Shown piece after piece: positions 34,100 to 44,759 of a DNA stretch of 64,000 nucleotides. Source of the stretch: Serripes groenlandicus (lineage: Eukaryota > Mollusca > Bivalvia > Cardiida > Cardiidae); NCBI GenBank assembly GCA_031761405.1, contig JASEVX010000003.1, positions 120,134,727 through 120,198,726 of the forward strand, given 5' to 3'. A model generated the notes under the pieces. It had not been told where the DNA came from. It was given only the letters and a program-made list of their open reading frames with translations, and did not search any database. The position numbers and the translations under genes were made by a program. Numbering within the stretch: position 1 is the stretch's first letter; every line of letters begins with the position of its first letter.

Positions 34100-34405
34100 T
34101 TCGCATTCTTAGGAAATTCTGCATGTATATATTTTTTGATCATAATTGTTTATGCATAAATAAAATTAAAAAAAATAATCAGTTTGTCTCATGTAATTAG
34201 ATCTTATTTGCGATTATTTACAAACGTATCAGAAAATCATTTATTAATAAATTTAGGAAATTTTGCGTGTATATATTTCTTGATCATAATTGTTTATGCA
34301 TAACATTTTTTTTTTAAAAAAATCAGTTTGTCTCATGTAATTTCCTTGTGGATCTTATTTGAGATTGTTTGCAAACGCATCGGAAAAATGTTTATTAATA
34401 AATCT
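34100..34405. repeat. Tandem duplication, about 145-bp unit
   Basis: 'aggaaattctgcatgtatat' + 'tgatcataattgtttatgca' + 'aatcagtttgtctcatgtaa' + 'catttattaataaat' occurs at about 34110-34253 and again at about 34254-34402. Confidence 0.75.
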
Positions 34406-35563
34406 TGAGTCCAAAGCAATAAGTATACATATTAACATGTCACATAATTACCATCTAATGGTCTCCCCGATCCGCTCTAACGACCAGCTAGGGATTAAAT
34501 CGAGTAGACGCATCTGGAACACAACCCTGGATGTACTCTAAAGTGCACAGCCATCTTACCTTCAAATTTTGAACAATGCTAACAATTTGAAAGTAAGAGA
34601 ATGGTCAAAAAACAAGTTTTGGATAAAACAAAACAATGAATCTGCCAGAAATACAGCCTGTTGAAAGAAAACATTGTATTTCATTTGTTTTTAGTCATGC
34701 CCCATAATGTGACATCATTTCTTTCAATGATGGATACCAGCCTCTCTGATGGACACATCTGAAGACATCATGGTAGAAGGTTATATGGCTTAAAAAAGAT
34801 TATGTCCTGTTAATGTTAGTTAAATATTTAACAGTTTTGAAGTTTTTTTGTTATATTTCTTTTAGATATTTTCCAATGTAAAACAATGCTCACAATTGTT
34901 GTGCATTTACTATTAATAACTTAAACCCAGGGTGCACTGATTCTGGTCATATTTTAACGACAAGTAGATCATAGAAATGGCTGCTTTCCCTGTCAAACCC
35001 TACAATGCAATGTAAAAACAAATAAGTCGAATGCAAAAACCGGGTAAGTTAAATTAAAGGTAAATTGGCTGTAGTTATGTGTGTTTGCTACATTAAGTGC
35101 AAACCATAGATATAAATCTTAAGTTCACTGAAACTGGGCAGTCGAGGATAACTGTGAAATTGACAAGATTTCCTGAGAATATGCACAGCTAGGCTTCGTC
35201 TTGTTATTCTGCAGTTTCATTGAAATCTATCTAGTCATTTAAACTATGTAACCATTTTTGTATAAGGTGCAAGTTTAATTGTATCTTTTTTACAGTATAG
35301 AAATAGCTGATTAATCCATTTTTGAGGTGTGACAGTGTTTTTGAATTTGAAACTTTCCATAAGACGTTGCTTTGTCAGAATATATAAACAAATGTAACAC
35401 CAATACCAGTTTAATCAACATTCCTTTTGCTTTCAAGAGTCTAGGTAGCATGGCTTGTGTCATGATTCAGCGGGTATCCCAGAAGATTTTTCCGCATTAA
35501 TCACCTGATAACTAAGTTGTATTTTAAAAAGAATTGGATTGAAAATAACAAGAATAAATTTAC
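34406..35563. other. No recognisable feature
   Basis: AT-rich sequence inside the first intron of the minus-strand HECT locus. No exon was identified. Confidence 0.35.
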
Positions 35564-35756
35564 CTTTAAGAAATCTAAACTTCTCACGAAGTCGAATGCG
35601 AACTCCGATCGTTTCTATCCCAAGTTTTATTATATGTGAATCGCTCAAAGCTTCGAATATGCTGTCATCTATGTTTTGCTCTCGAAAGCGTTGGAACAAT
35701 GTCCCAAGGCCAATTTCGCTCAAACATCGCTGTAATATGTTTGCAGACGAATCCAT
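35564..35756 (-). CDS. First coding exon with a SAM domain, head of the G2E3-like HECT locus
   Basis: The start ATG (35756-35754) opens MDSSANILQRCLSEIGLGTL, followed by FQRFREQNIDDSIFEALSDS and HIIKLGIETIGVRIRLREKF, then RFLKG at a donor (CTTAAAG|GTAAAT). This is a whole sterile alpha motif: L-x2-I/W-G-L, F-x(3)-I/V-D, L-x2-L-x5-I, LGI.T.G.R..L...I..L. SAM domains are protein interaction modules. The frame has no defects, and other in-frame residues before this ATG lack an alternative Met close by. It ends in phase 1, while the next assigned exon (32730) needs phase 2, so a small exon in between is missing or the two are not one gene. Membership in the HECT locus rests on strand and order only. 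Confidence 0.65.
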
Positions 35757-35884
35757 CAGCCATGCGTCGGCAAATCGTTCGGTGTCGGTGCACAATAATT
35801 ACTCGTGCAAAACATCCGGATTCGTTATAATCCGGCAATATTCGGTATTGTTCGGAACTATTTTAACCATCTCATCATAATGAC
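35757..35884 (-). promoter_or_regulatory. Presumed 5' flank of the SAM exon
   Basis: This 128-bp gap lies between the SAM-exon ATG and the 21-bp array. GC is higher than the surroundings (CpGs in GTCGGCAAATCG and GTTCGGTGTCGG). No TATA box or initiator can be assigned. The promoter role is inferred from position. Confidence 0.25.
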
Positions 35885-36377
35885 GAAACTACCGCATAGA
35901 AAGACGAAACTACCGCATATAAAGAAAATACTACCGCATATAATGCTGGAAGCACAGCATATAAGGAAATCGCATGTACAGCACATAATGTGAGATATAC
36001 AGTGTATATAAGCGAAAGTACGATATATAATGTGATTTGCACTGCATATAAGGAAAAAAGCACCACACATAACGGACACGGTGACTACCACATATATTTA
36101 AGTTTGCACATCATATAATGTAAAAAGCACCACGTATAACGTTTTATCTACTACACACAATAACAAATCTACTGCATATATTGGTCTTTGTACCGCACAC
36201 AAATTCGAATGCACTACATATAAAGACAGTACTACCACATATAAGAAGAGTTGCACTACATATAACAAATAAAGTACAGCATATAAAGAAAAAAGTACCA
36301 CACATAATGAAATATCTACCACATATAATGAAATATCTACCACATATAATGAACTATCTACTGCATATAAGTAAACC
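35885..36377. repeat. 21-bp tandem array with a conserved half and a variable half, about 23 units
   Basis: Units of 20-24 bp, mostly exactly 21, share a 13-bp core close to CTACCRCATATAA followed by about 8 bases that differ from unit to unit (aagacagta, gaagagtt, caaataaa, agaaaaaa, tgaaatat). Three adjacent units near 36298-36360 are nearly identical. As 21 bp is seven codons, both strands stay open (minus 35858-36091 and 36098-36343; plus 36181-36495) and give heptapeptide repeats such as YLPHIMK. I regard these frames as by-products. Confidence 0.85.
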
Positions 36378-36784
36378 GGTCATAATAAGACGGTCATGGC
36401 GTTCCATATTCATTCATAAAGCAATTTACGTTCTACGTTTCTTCCTCATACAGACGCAGCTTATCAAACATTATTGCAAATGTAACATTTACTAATTTCC
36501 CATACTCTCATTCAAAGAGCTTTGTATACGTCCTACACCTTTTCGACATTCATTGCGTTGAAAGACGGTGCATGCATTTTCCTTATGCAGACACATTGAA
36601 AGTCGTCTTCGTACGATTTTAAGAACATATACACATTTCCGACAGTACAGTCGGAAGGAAAGCGTTGTAATTACAGATTGCAAAGGTAATATTTAATTTA
36701 ATTGAGTTATTCTAGACTGTTGAACTGACATTTATTGGTTTATACAGGCTTTAAACAGGCGGTCTAGCTGGAGTTTCGACCGCC
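36378..36784. other. No recognisable feature
   Basis: AT-rich sequence. The small minus frame 36492-36683 is not convincing. Confidence 0.35.
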
Positions 36785-36965
36785 TTAGTGCTGTAGTGTT
36801 GTAATGGTAGAGCGTCCGCCTCGTGTGCGGAGGTCGTAGGATCGAACCCGGGCGGGTCATACCAAAGAATGCAATCATGGTAGTAATTGCTGCACTCATT
36901 TGCGCTCAGGGTTGCAAGAATAGCATGACTGACTTACCTAGTAAACGCCATAAATAGGTCTCTGA
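36785..36965 (+). mobile_element. tRNA-Thr-like SINE
   Basis: The head has an A box (TGTAATGGTAGAGCGTCC), an anticodon arm TCCGC-CTCGTGT-GCGGA giving anticodon CGT (Thr), and a B box (GGATCGAACCC). Acceptor and T stems do not pair, so it is tRNA-derived. The body has 'tttgcgctcagggttgcaag', 'agcatgactgact' and 'gtaaacgccataaatagg', similar to the SINE at 1795. Confidence 0.7.
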
Positions 36966-37880
36966 TTGTGTATAGGAAATATTTTAATCTAAACTAATTT
37001 CTTGAGTATTCGAAGTTTTGCTGAACTTTTAGGAAGGGCAGCAGCTTTAAACACAGTTAGAGAGTGTCTTTTGTGATTTCATATCGGTGGAGTATTTTTC
37101 TTAAAATCTAATATTTATTATATCGTTATATTTCTTAATCCCAGGCCAAGAAAAGTTCCATTAATGTCATAATACTTATTCATTTATACTATAAAGTTAT
37201 TCTAATTCGTAAAAAACATTGTCTACTAGAGATGTCGCTTTTCATTGAAGTTTTTCTTGCAATTCCACTGATATTGATTCTATGTCATTTAACCAGTGAT
37301 AATATTTGTTTATATCTATATTGTAATATTTTTGATTATACAAACACATTTTCCTTATTTTAGAATGTGATCAAAAAAGAAAGAATTAGCTTTTTGACAG
37401 ACATGAATGAATTTTATTCTTTTAAGTACATTTCTATGTCTGTATATGAAAAAAACGCTTTCCGTATTATTTACAAAAATATATTTTGTTTTCAATGCAA
37501 TTTCTAAATGAGTTGTATGTATGCAATACTTCTAACTTCATGACGGTTTTTGCTTACTAATGTAAATATAATTGTGTATGTCCTGGTGTCACTAATTTTG
37601 AAGTTTATATTATTGTTTGTGTTGTATTCTACGGTTGAAGGCGTATTTCCGAAATTATAGGCTATAAAAGTATTAACTAAACAACAAGTGTTTGTGTGAT
37701 TTTATATTATTTGTTTTATCTATTTTTTGTTTAGCCTTTTTAATTTTACACATTTCAGTATCCCATCTGCACCTGGCTGACACCCGTCTAACATCACCTT
37801 CTAGCAGTACTTTCAGTACTTTAGTTATAACTTAATTTCGCTGAATTTGCCTTATAAATTATATATTGACTGTATTAGCA
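36966..37880. other. No recognisable feature
   Basis: AT-rich sequence without supported genes or repeats. Confidence 0.35.
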
Positions 37881-37889
37881 GAACATATG

Positions 37890-38280
37890 TCAGACATGTA
37901 GGCTTACTAAAAAGGTATCTCTATTCAGTCTAAGACTAGAATGTATAATAATATACCTTACGATAAGCGGTTTTGTCTAAAATGTCCGAATAATATTGAA
38001 ATTTGGAGGAACACTTCTTATTTCATTGTACCACGTTCAACGATATAAGAGGAGCCCGAATCAAGCAGTCTTTTAAAGATGTACACTCACTTACAAGTAA
38101 ATAGAAATGAAATTGATCTCAATATATTATCAAAGCTCTGAAATGGAGAGATCTTTAAATAGCTAAATAATGTAATCTCCCAATCGATTCATTATTGTAA
38201 CATATTCATAATTGTATGTTGTAATTTGGCCGGAGGCCTACATTATTGTTATAACTGAATTTAATCGTATAGTTAAATCA
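37890..38280 (+). pseudogene. LINE ORF2 C-terminal and 3' end fragment
   Basis: The frame contains TRMYNNIPYDKRFCLKCPNN, then IEIWRNTSYFIVP. This matches the Cys/His C-terminal motif of non-LTR elements ('RYNNIPYDKR.C..C....EDEFHF...C'), with the second half corrupted. Stops follow. The 3' part ends 'ttggccggaggcctacatta' near 38226-38246. It may be of the same LINE group as 12650 and 52675. Confidence 0.6.
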
Positions 38281-38314
38281 AATAGCTAATAGGATTGTGG
38301 GACCGTCACATTAT

Positions 38315-38815
38315 TGCGTATCGTACTAGCGTATGCCAGCGTATGCACAATATCAATATCACGCATACGCTGGTATATGCTGACATACGCTAGGGGTACA
38401 TAAGGCATATATGTTGTATAGGTTTCAAGCACGGTCGCATACGGTTGCATACGCTGGCACACGGCGAGTCAGATTTTTTTTTAAGCATGCCTAACAATTT
38501 TGTGCGTATTCGGACATACGGGTTATACGCAAAGCAGACGCAAGGCATATGCTGAAAACGTTTGATTTACGCTATAGGTACGTTACTCAAAGGTCGAATA
38601 CGCTAGTCATACGCTGACATACGCTGACAGGATGGTGTACCGAACAGCTAGTGTATTTATGGTGCATGAGTAAAGTACTTCCAACGTATGTCTGACGTAT
38701 CTGCAATTAGCGTATGCCCGACTATTGAGTAACGTATACATACCGTACAACTATCGTATGATTGGCGTATGGCAAGCGTATTCCCTACGTATTGCCAGCG
38801 TTTTGATAAAGTGTA
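38315..38815. repeat. Cluster of GCGTATG/CATACGC motifs in both orientations
   Basis: At least nine exact GCGTATG or CATACGC heptamers lie in 500 bp, plus relatives (GCGTATT, TATACGC, ACGTAT). CATACGC dominates about 38360-38635 and GCGTATG about 38700-38780, with GCGTATG also at the left edge, so the block is a loose inverted repeat. The minus frame 38657-38920 is a by-product. It is probably a non-autonomous transposon with subterminal repeats. Confidence 0.65.
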
Positions 38816-38829
38816 TATATATAGGATCC

Positions 38830-39130
38830 CATTTCTAGATTTTCTACAGTTCTTCGTTGACTTATATGGGCACTTTGTCACGTGATAGCGGTACGACAAG
38901 AGGAAGTTTTGTTGTAACACATGTGTTGAAGCTTAAACATATATAAAAACGTTATACGATATAAAGCATTGTTCTTCAGTTTAAACAGAAATAAATTCCA
39001 TGTATGAAACTTCGGTCACAATTATAAAGAATACAAATATTTGGCATGGAGGAACATGTGACCTATTGTTCCCGCAGTTTCTCCTCTTGTTTCCGCCAAC
39101 ATGGAACCAATCTTCACGGAAGTGAAACCT
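38830..39130. other. No recognisable feature
   Basis: AT-rich sequence. No gene was seen. Confidence 0.35.
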
Positions 39131-39134
39131 TTAT

Positions 39135-39770
39135 TTTTAGCTCAACTATGTACGAAGTGCGAGGTTTGATATTGTGATTGCTTTTCATCCGGCGTCCGTC
39201 TGTCTGTTTGTCAGTTCACTTTCTCCTACAAATGACTTTTCCTCCTAAACCAAAAGACCAATTTCAAAATAATTTCACATGAAAGTTCCTAAGGTGCTCT
39301 TCTTTCAAAATTGTTCAAAGAATTCAATTCCATGTACAACTTTGGTTGCTGCGGCATCAGAAATGGGGAAAATTGCCAAAACTTTAAAAATCTTCTTGTC
39401 CAAAAGTACTGCTCCGATTGGAAAATTATTTTGCAAAAATGTTCCTTCTACCAAGGTTGTTCAAATAAATCCGATCCGTTGAAAAACATGGCCGTCAGGG
39501 GCGGGGCTTGTTTACCTTATATATAATATAGTGGAAACTTAAAAAAAAATAATCTTCTTGTACTAAATCACTGGCCCGATTTGAAAACAAATTAGCTCAA
39601 ATATTACTTGTGTGACCCTCTGCCAAGGTTGTTCAATTTATTCTGATTCGATGAAAACAAGGCCACCAGTGGGTTGCTTGTTTTCGTTATATGTATAGAG
39701 TAAACACTTTGAAAACTATTCTATTAAATCTGGTGAGCGACATAGGGCCATCATGACCCTCTTGTATTGT
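39135..39770 (-). repeat. Interspersed repeat, GGGCCATGATGGCCC family, inverted
   Basis: It starts 'tttagctcaactatgtacga' then 'agtgcgagg' and ends 'ggtgagcgacatagggccat' then 'catgaccctcttgtatt'. About four body units contain 'gaaaattattttgcaaaaat' and 'gttccttctaccaaggttgt'. Frames 39279-39482 and 39311-39526 are repeat products. Confidence 0.7.
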
Positions 39771-39837
39771 TAAACATTTATGTGGTAAATTCTGTCGCGG
39801 GTCGAACTTATACACAACTAGGAAGATCACATATAAA

Positions 39838-39962
39838 CTTCTCGGTTAGGTCAGTCAGTAGTGTATTCCCTCTGAAAACGAGACGTCCCGGGTTCGAGTC
39901 CCGGACTGTGAGTATGGTATTATCTCCTTGTGACATTAGCCCCACGTTTTTATGACGACGAA
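39838..39962 (+). mobile_element. tRNA-like SINE head
   Basis: 'ggttaggtcagtcagtagtg' looks like an A-box region, and 'gtcccgggttcgagtcccgg' is a textbook B box with a paired T arm. The anticodon arm is not intact. A short unique tail ends near 'acgacgaatgg'. Confidence 0.5.
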
Positions 39963-40061
39963 TGGTTACTATAATTATACATTTATACCTTAATTAGGTT
40001 ATTAATACAATTGAAATCAATATGTATTATTATAAAACATAATTCGGACCTCATACGACTG

Positions 40062-40435
40062 AGTGGCCTGGTTGTCTAGTGGTTAACACGCTGGAATGTC
40101 AATCTAGAGGTATGGGGTTTCAAATGCAAGTCCGGACTCTGAATTGTTTGAGGGGTTGTAAGTGTCTCCCACTCAACTAGAGGTCAATTACTAGTCCCTT
40201 CCAGGTAAAAGTGTCTGGCTTGTATCGGATTTATACACTGAGCACGTGTAAGAACGAAGATGTCTTTCGTGGAGAGCTAGGGTATCGTACCAGGATTGCC
40301 TTGTATCTAACTCTGTCCGTCGAGCTCATCTGTACCTGTCAGATGTACATGCTATAGTGTACACTATCAAATGTGTCGATATAAGCTAAACAGATTACGC
40401 TCAATCAGAGTAATTGGTCTCTATTACAAAACCGA
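40062..40435 (+). mobile_element. tRNA-derived SINE
   Basis: A-box-like 'tggttgtctagtggttaaca' is followed by 'cgctggaatgtcaatctaga' and a decayed B box ('ggggtttcaaatgcaagtcc'). A roughly 300-bp body ends near 'cagagtaattggtct'. The head resembles that at 10572. Confidence 0.55.
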
Positions 40436-42110
40436 TAACTGAAATAGACACACGGTAGTGCATCCTGGACGAGCTTTAACCGAACTACATGTGGTAATAC
40501 CAAAAGACATGCTGAATCTAACTATAAACTGTTCAGCATGGTGGTCGAGCGATGTTTTAAAAAAAGAAAAAATATTTATTATGATTTGAATTGTAGTGCT
40601 TATTATTAGCTGAATACATGCTGCTAGAAGTTGTTCGATGAAACAGAAAGATATGAGTGATCACGTGATCGAATTCGCGCCATTTGGCAGAAAGAGCGTG
40701 CAAAGTCGCTAGGACGGTATAAATATCAATAGAAATTGTATATCGTGAAAAACACTACAGAGTAAAAAGTACCACTGACCGATCTATAAGTACCTTCAGA
40801 TCAATAACTTCTACAACCCTGCTCATTGGATATTCACACTTATTGAGAAGTTGTAAGAATAAAATGCACGGCATGTATTTATTCACCTTTTTTATGAAAA
40901 ATTAAATATTCAGTTGTTTTGAGGCAGCTGTGACTGTGACTGCATAACGCCATGCTAGACCCCTACATATTGGATTGTTTTGTATTAAAGTAGTTTACTG
41001 TAAAATAATCTCCAGGCACGGACCATTAATTATTGTTCTATTATAGCAGAGTGTAAATATTCTTTTGTTTATAAAATGAATCATGATAATATTAAAAGTA
41101 TTATTTAAATTATTTAAAACAAAGTAAAACGAATATGCCACCATTGTTTCTAGTAACCACAAAATGTAGATACAGATTGTTTATGTTTTCCTTTGATATC
41201 TTAATTGGAGTTTCAATATAGGTTTCATTGTTATGCAGCGTTTTTTTTATTCTGATACAGCATGCATTGTGATTAATGTATCAATGAGTGTGTAAACTAT
41301 GCAACGACCTCTGTGAAATACCAATAAAAGTTTGTGCGACAGACTCCCATTCTGTGTATTCAATATTATGCATTCAACTAAAATATTATTCAAATAACGG
41401 ACGACATAACAAGGTCTTCTTGTGTAGTGTACGTGATAAAAAAAAAGTCGGTAAATCCTTGCCCTTACGTATTCCGTTATCTAAAGTTAGCCACTTGCTG
41501 GCAGCTCTTTGAGTGCTTTGATTGTGTTTAATAGTCGGGTCCGTTTCGACACAGTGCCTCTACTACAAGAACCAAGGAAGAATAAAATGTTGTAGTCTAA
41601 CCTTAAACTAGTTTCAGTACATGCTGAACGTGTTTTTCTAAATATTTACGTGTTCTTATATGTTGCTTTTACAAAACTAATACCGCTATGCTATCACGAT
41701 AAAATGCTTGAAACGGATCGCAAATACCATAAATAAACACACCTCTAGTTACTGTGGTCAGGTCGGAACTATTCGTCAGAAGATTAAAGGTACTTCGTTA
41801 TATTAGTCTATTTGTTCGAATATTTTAACAGTATTTCAAATTATATTTGCCAGGACCAGATCAACCGTAACGGTTTTAAAGCTACATAAGTATCCTTCGT
41901 TATCCTACATTCGGCCCTTGCACTCGTTTCGTGGCGTATAAGAAATCATTTTTTCGAGCCACATTTTTTGTCTGCATAACTCGTTAATGTCATGGAATCG
42001 TTTTCTAAGTTTACATTTTACTTCCGGTTACTTTCCTTTATATTTTGGCAAACTGAGATAAACAGGCATATATTTGAGACATATTTTCAATTTTTTTCAT
42101 ATTTTTGTTT
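40436..42110. other. No recognisable feature
   Basis: AT-rich sequence. A palindrome TGATCACGTGATCGA lies near 40658. The frame 41288-41512 is unsupported. Confidence 0.35.
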
Positions 42111-42134
42111 ATGTTACCAGTTTATATTGATACT

Positions 42135-42195
42135 TATCGAAATGTGCATGCGCGAAAATCGATGTTAAAGGTCACGAAACTAGGACACAACAGGA
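42135..42195. repeat. Inverted copy of the conserved segment at 2715-2780
   Basis: 'tatcgaaatgtgcatgcgcg' + 'aaaatcgatgttaaaggtca' + 'cgaaacta' is the reverse complement of 2734-2780 with one CpG-to-CpA type mismatch. Similarity continues weakly to 'cacaacaggata'. Confidence 0.6.
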
Positions 42196-42354
42196 TATGT
42201 ATGCTGAAATGCTTTCACTTCAAAGCTGTGCACCAGGGATTCATATGTAAATGGTTTTGAATGTCCCAACTGATGACCAAGTCCCGGTCTCTGGTATTCA
42301 AATCAAACGATTTGACTAAATATTCATTTTGACCTAAAGATCCACATAATTTGT

Positions 42355-42485
42355 TCGTTAGTTTTGTGTTTTACGCCATTTCAAAATATTTAGTAAAGTT
42401 ACCAGTTAGACAGCTCCATTTATCCTGACGCCAGCGAGTCAGTCGTAATGCTTACCCCGAAGTATTGTATGACCAGTTTGGGGAC
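42355..42485. repeat. SINE tail-like module
   Basis: 'tgtgttttacgccatttcaa' and 'gacgccagcgagtcagtcgt' then 'aatgctta' match the module at 17990. Confidence 0.45.
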
Positions 42486-42529
42486 TATAGGTTTGGTCGA
42501 TTCTGTTAGTTCGTCAGTCACATCTAACC

Positions 42530-43440
42530 TTGTCCGGCCGGCATCTTAACCATCCACCATAGGATTTCCAAGAAACTTGGCACAAACGTTCACCATGATG
42601 AGGCGTTGACCCAGGCCTGTATCTCAAATGTCAAGATCACACTTACAGGTCCAAGGTCGAAATGAGTACTGTTTGATAGGACTGTACCTTGACCGGCCCG
42701 CATCTTAACCATCCATCATAGGATTTCCAAGAAACTTGGCATAAATGTTCACCATTATGAGGTGGCATGTCGCGCATAAGACTCAAGCCTCTACCTCAAA
42801 GGTCAAGGTCACACTTACAGGTAAAACGTCAAAATGAGTACTGTTTGTTAGGACTGTACCTTGTCCGGCTCACATCTCAACCATGCGTCATAGGATTCTC
42901 AAATTACTGGGAACACATGTTCACCATGATGAGGTGACCTGTGGCACATAAGACACAGGCCTGTATCTCAAAGGTAAAGGTCACACTTATAGTTCAAAGA
43001 TCGACATGAGAAACCATGCATCATATAACTCCCAAGTTACTGAGCACACATGTTCACCATGATGAGGTGACATGTGGCGCACAAGACAAAGGCGTGTACC
43101 TCAAAGGTCAAGATCAAACTTACAGGTCAAGGTCGAAATGAGAAATGTTTGATAGGACTGTACCTTGTCCGGCCCACATCTCAACCATGTATCATAGGAC
43201 TCCCAAGTTATTAGGCACACATGTTCACCGCCATGAGGTGACATGTGGCGCATGCCTGTACCTCAAAGGTCAAGGTCACACTTACAGGTCAAATGTCAAA
43301 ATGAATACTGTTTAATAGGACTGTACCTTGTCCGGCCTACATCTCAACCATGCATCAAATGATTCCAAAGTTACTGAGCACACATGTACAGGCCCAGGTC
43401 TGTACATGGAAGGTCGAGGTCTCAAATATTGAAGCTGAAA
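42530..43440. repeat. Tandem array, five to six units of about 150-180 bp
   Basis: Each unit has 'ggactgtaccttgtccggcc', 'cacatctcaaccatgcatca', 'taggactcccaagttactg', 'ttcaccatgatgaggtgaca' and 'ctcaaaggtcaaggtcacac'. The 'taccttgtccgg' points fall near 42688, 42856, 43161 and 43325, with partial units between. Non-coding. Confidence 0.75.
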
Positions 43441-44755
43441 ATGTTGACAATTGATTGATTGGCTTCGAGACAACAATGAAATACGTCACCTACATTTAAA
43501 CTTAGTGATTGACAAATTTGAGGAAAAGTACATATGTCTTTCACTACACGGTGTGTAATATTATTCCTATGTTAAATATGCCTGAATATGTCAGAGACCG
43601 GTTTGGGGACTTTATGTTTGCTCGCGTCCGTCCGTCAGTCCGTCAGTCCCACAATTTTGTGTCCGGTCTGTCTCTTCCAGATGCTTCAATGGATTTTGAT
43701 ATAACTTCACACAATTATGCTCAATAACAAGATTAAGTGTCATACACATTGCCAAGCCACATACGTTAAGGTCATGGTCACAGTTTGGGCTCAAACATTG
43801 CAAGTCCTCAATTTCATCATCTCAACATTTCAAAATATTCAGTCATTGAATATGTTGGTATTGTGAATTTGAATATTTTACTGGTTTGCATATACTTTCC
43901 TACAAGTGCCCAATGGCAAACCGTACCATCATACAGTATTGTACAGATCAATCCAGGCATTAAAAATAAACGCACGCTCTAGTGCTTACTTTAACCTTTA
44001 TTTCAAGCGTTTGTCAAGTTTTGAGAAGATTCTTCATGACAGTTAACCTCGACACCAACTCACAGACTATGTGCTAATCTTGACCTCTGCATCAGAGATG
44101 ACAGGCATTGTTTAGTCCAGAACTACCCAGTCTACTTCTCTGACCATCATCTTATAACTGTACAGTTTCCTCAGCACAGTATACAAGTCTGACACTGCAA
44201 AGCACAAGAAACACAACCACATGAAAACGGTAACTGTAGCTCTTTGCATACTAACGGTGGCATTTATATACCAGTTATGACCATGGAAGACAATTTGGCT
44301 CCAGATCATGTCCCATATAATGTACAATCTGATATGAGATCTAAACTGGATGACGCACATTTCCAATTTTCTTTAAAAAGCTAAATAAAAATAAAACTTT
44401 CATACCTGATTTTTTCAAATTGCATTAATCTCTTGGATTACTCATCATGCAAATTTGTAACTGAACGTGTATTGCTCTATATAATAAACTTATATGTACA
44501 GCACTTCTTTTCATTTATCTGGTACCAGGTAATGATCAAGGTACATTTTTATCCAAAGTGTATGCAGTGCATTGCTGTTTTTGTCAAAAATTGCACGTAC
44601 AATACACAATGTGCTGTTTACGTCCGGTAGGGGACGTATTGTACTGCTTGCAATACGACATTAACTTGTTTGTATACGTATTAAAGTTTTATTTGGTATG
44701 CACAATTAAAACAATAATTTACATTTACACACATTTTCTTTGTGTTAATAATTAC
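43441..44755. other. Mostly unassigned; one short repeat fragment
   Basis: About 43580-43800 resembles the leader of 'cgtccgtccgtcagtccgtc' repeats seen near 62925. Short frames (43509-43727, 44112-44366 and others) have no recognised domain. Confidence 0.35.
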
Positions 44756-44759
44756 AGAA

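Noticed and set aside
35885..36377. CRISPR-like alternation of constant and variable parts
   Set aside because: The core is 13 bp and spacers about 8 bp, cores vary, there are no cas genes, and the genome is eukaryotic. It is treated as a minisatellite with an unusual variation pattern.
36785..36862. Functional tRNA-Thr (CGT)
   Set aside because: Only the anticodon arm and A/B boxes are good. Acceptor and T stems do not pair, and a SINE body follows.
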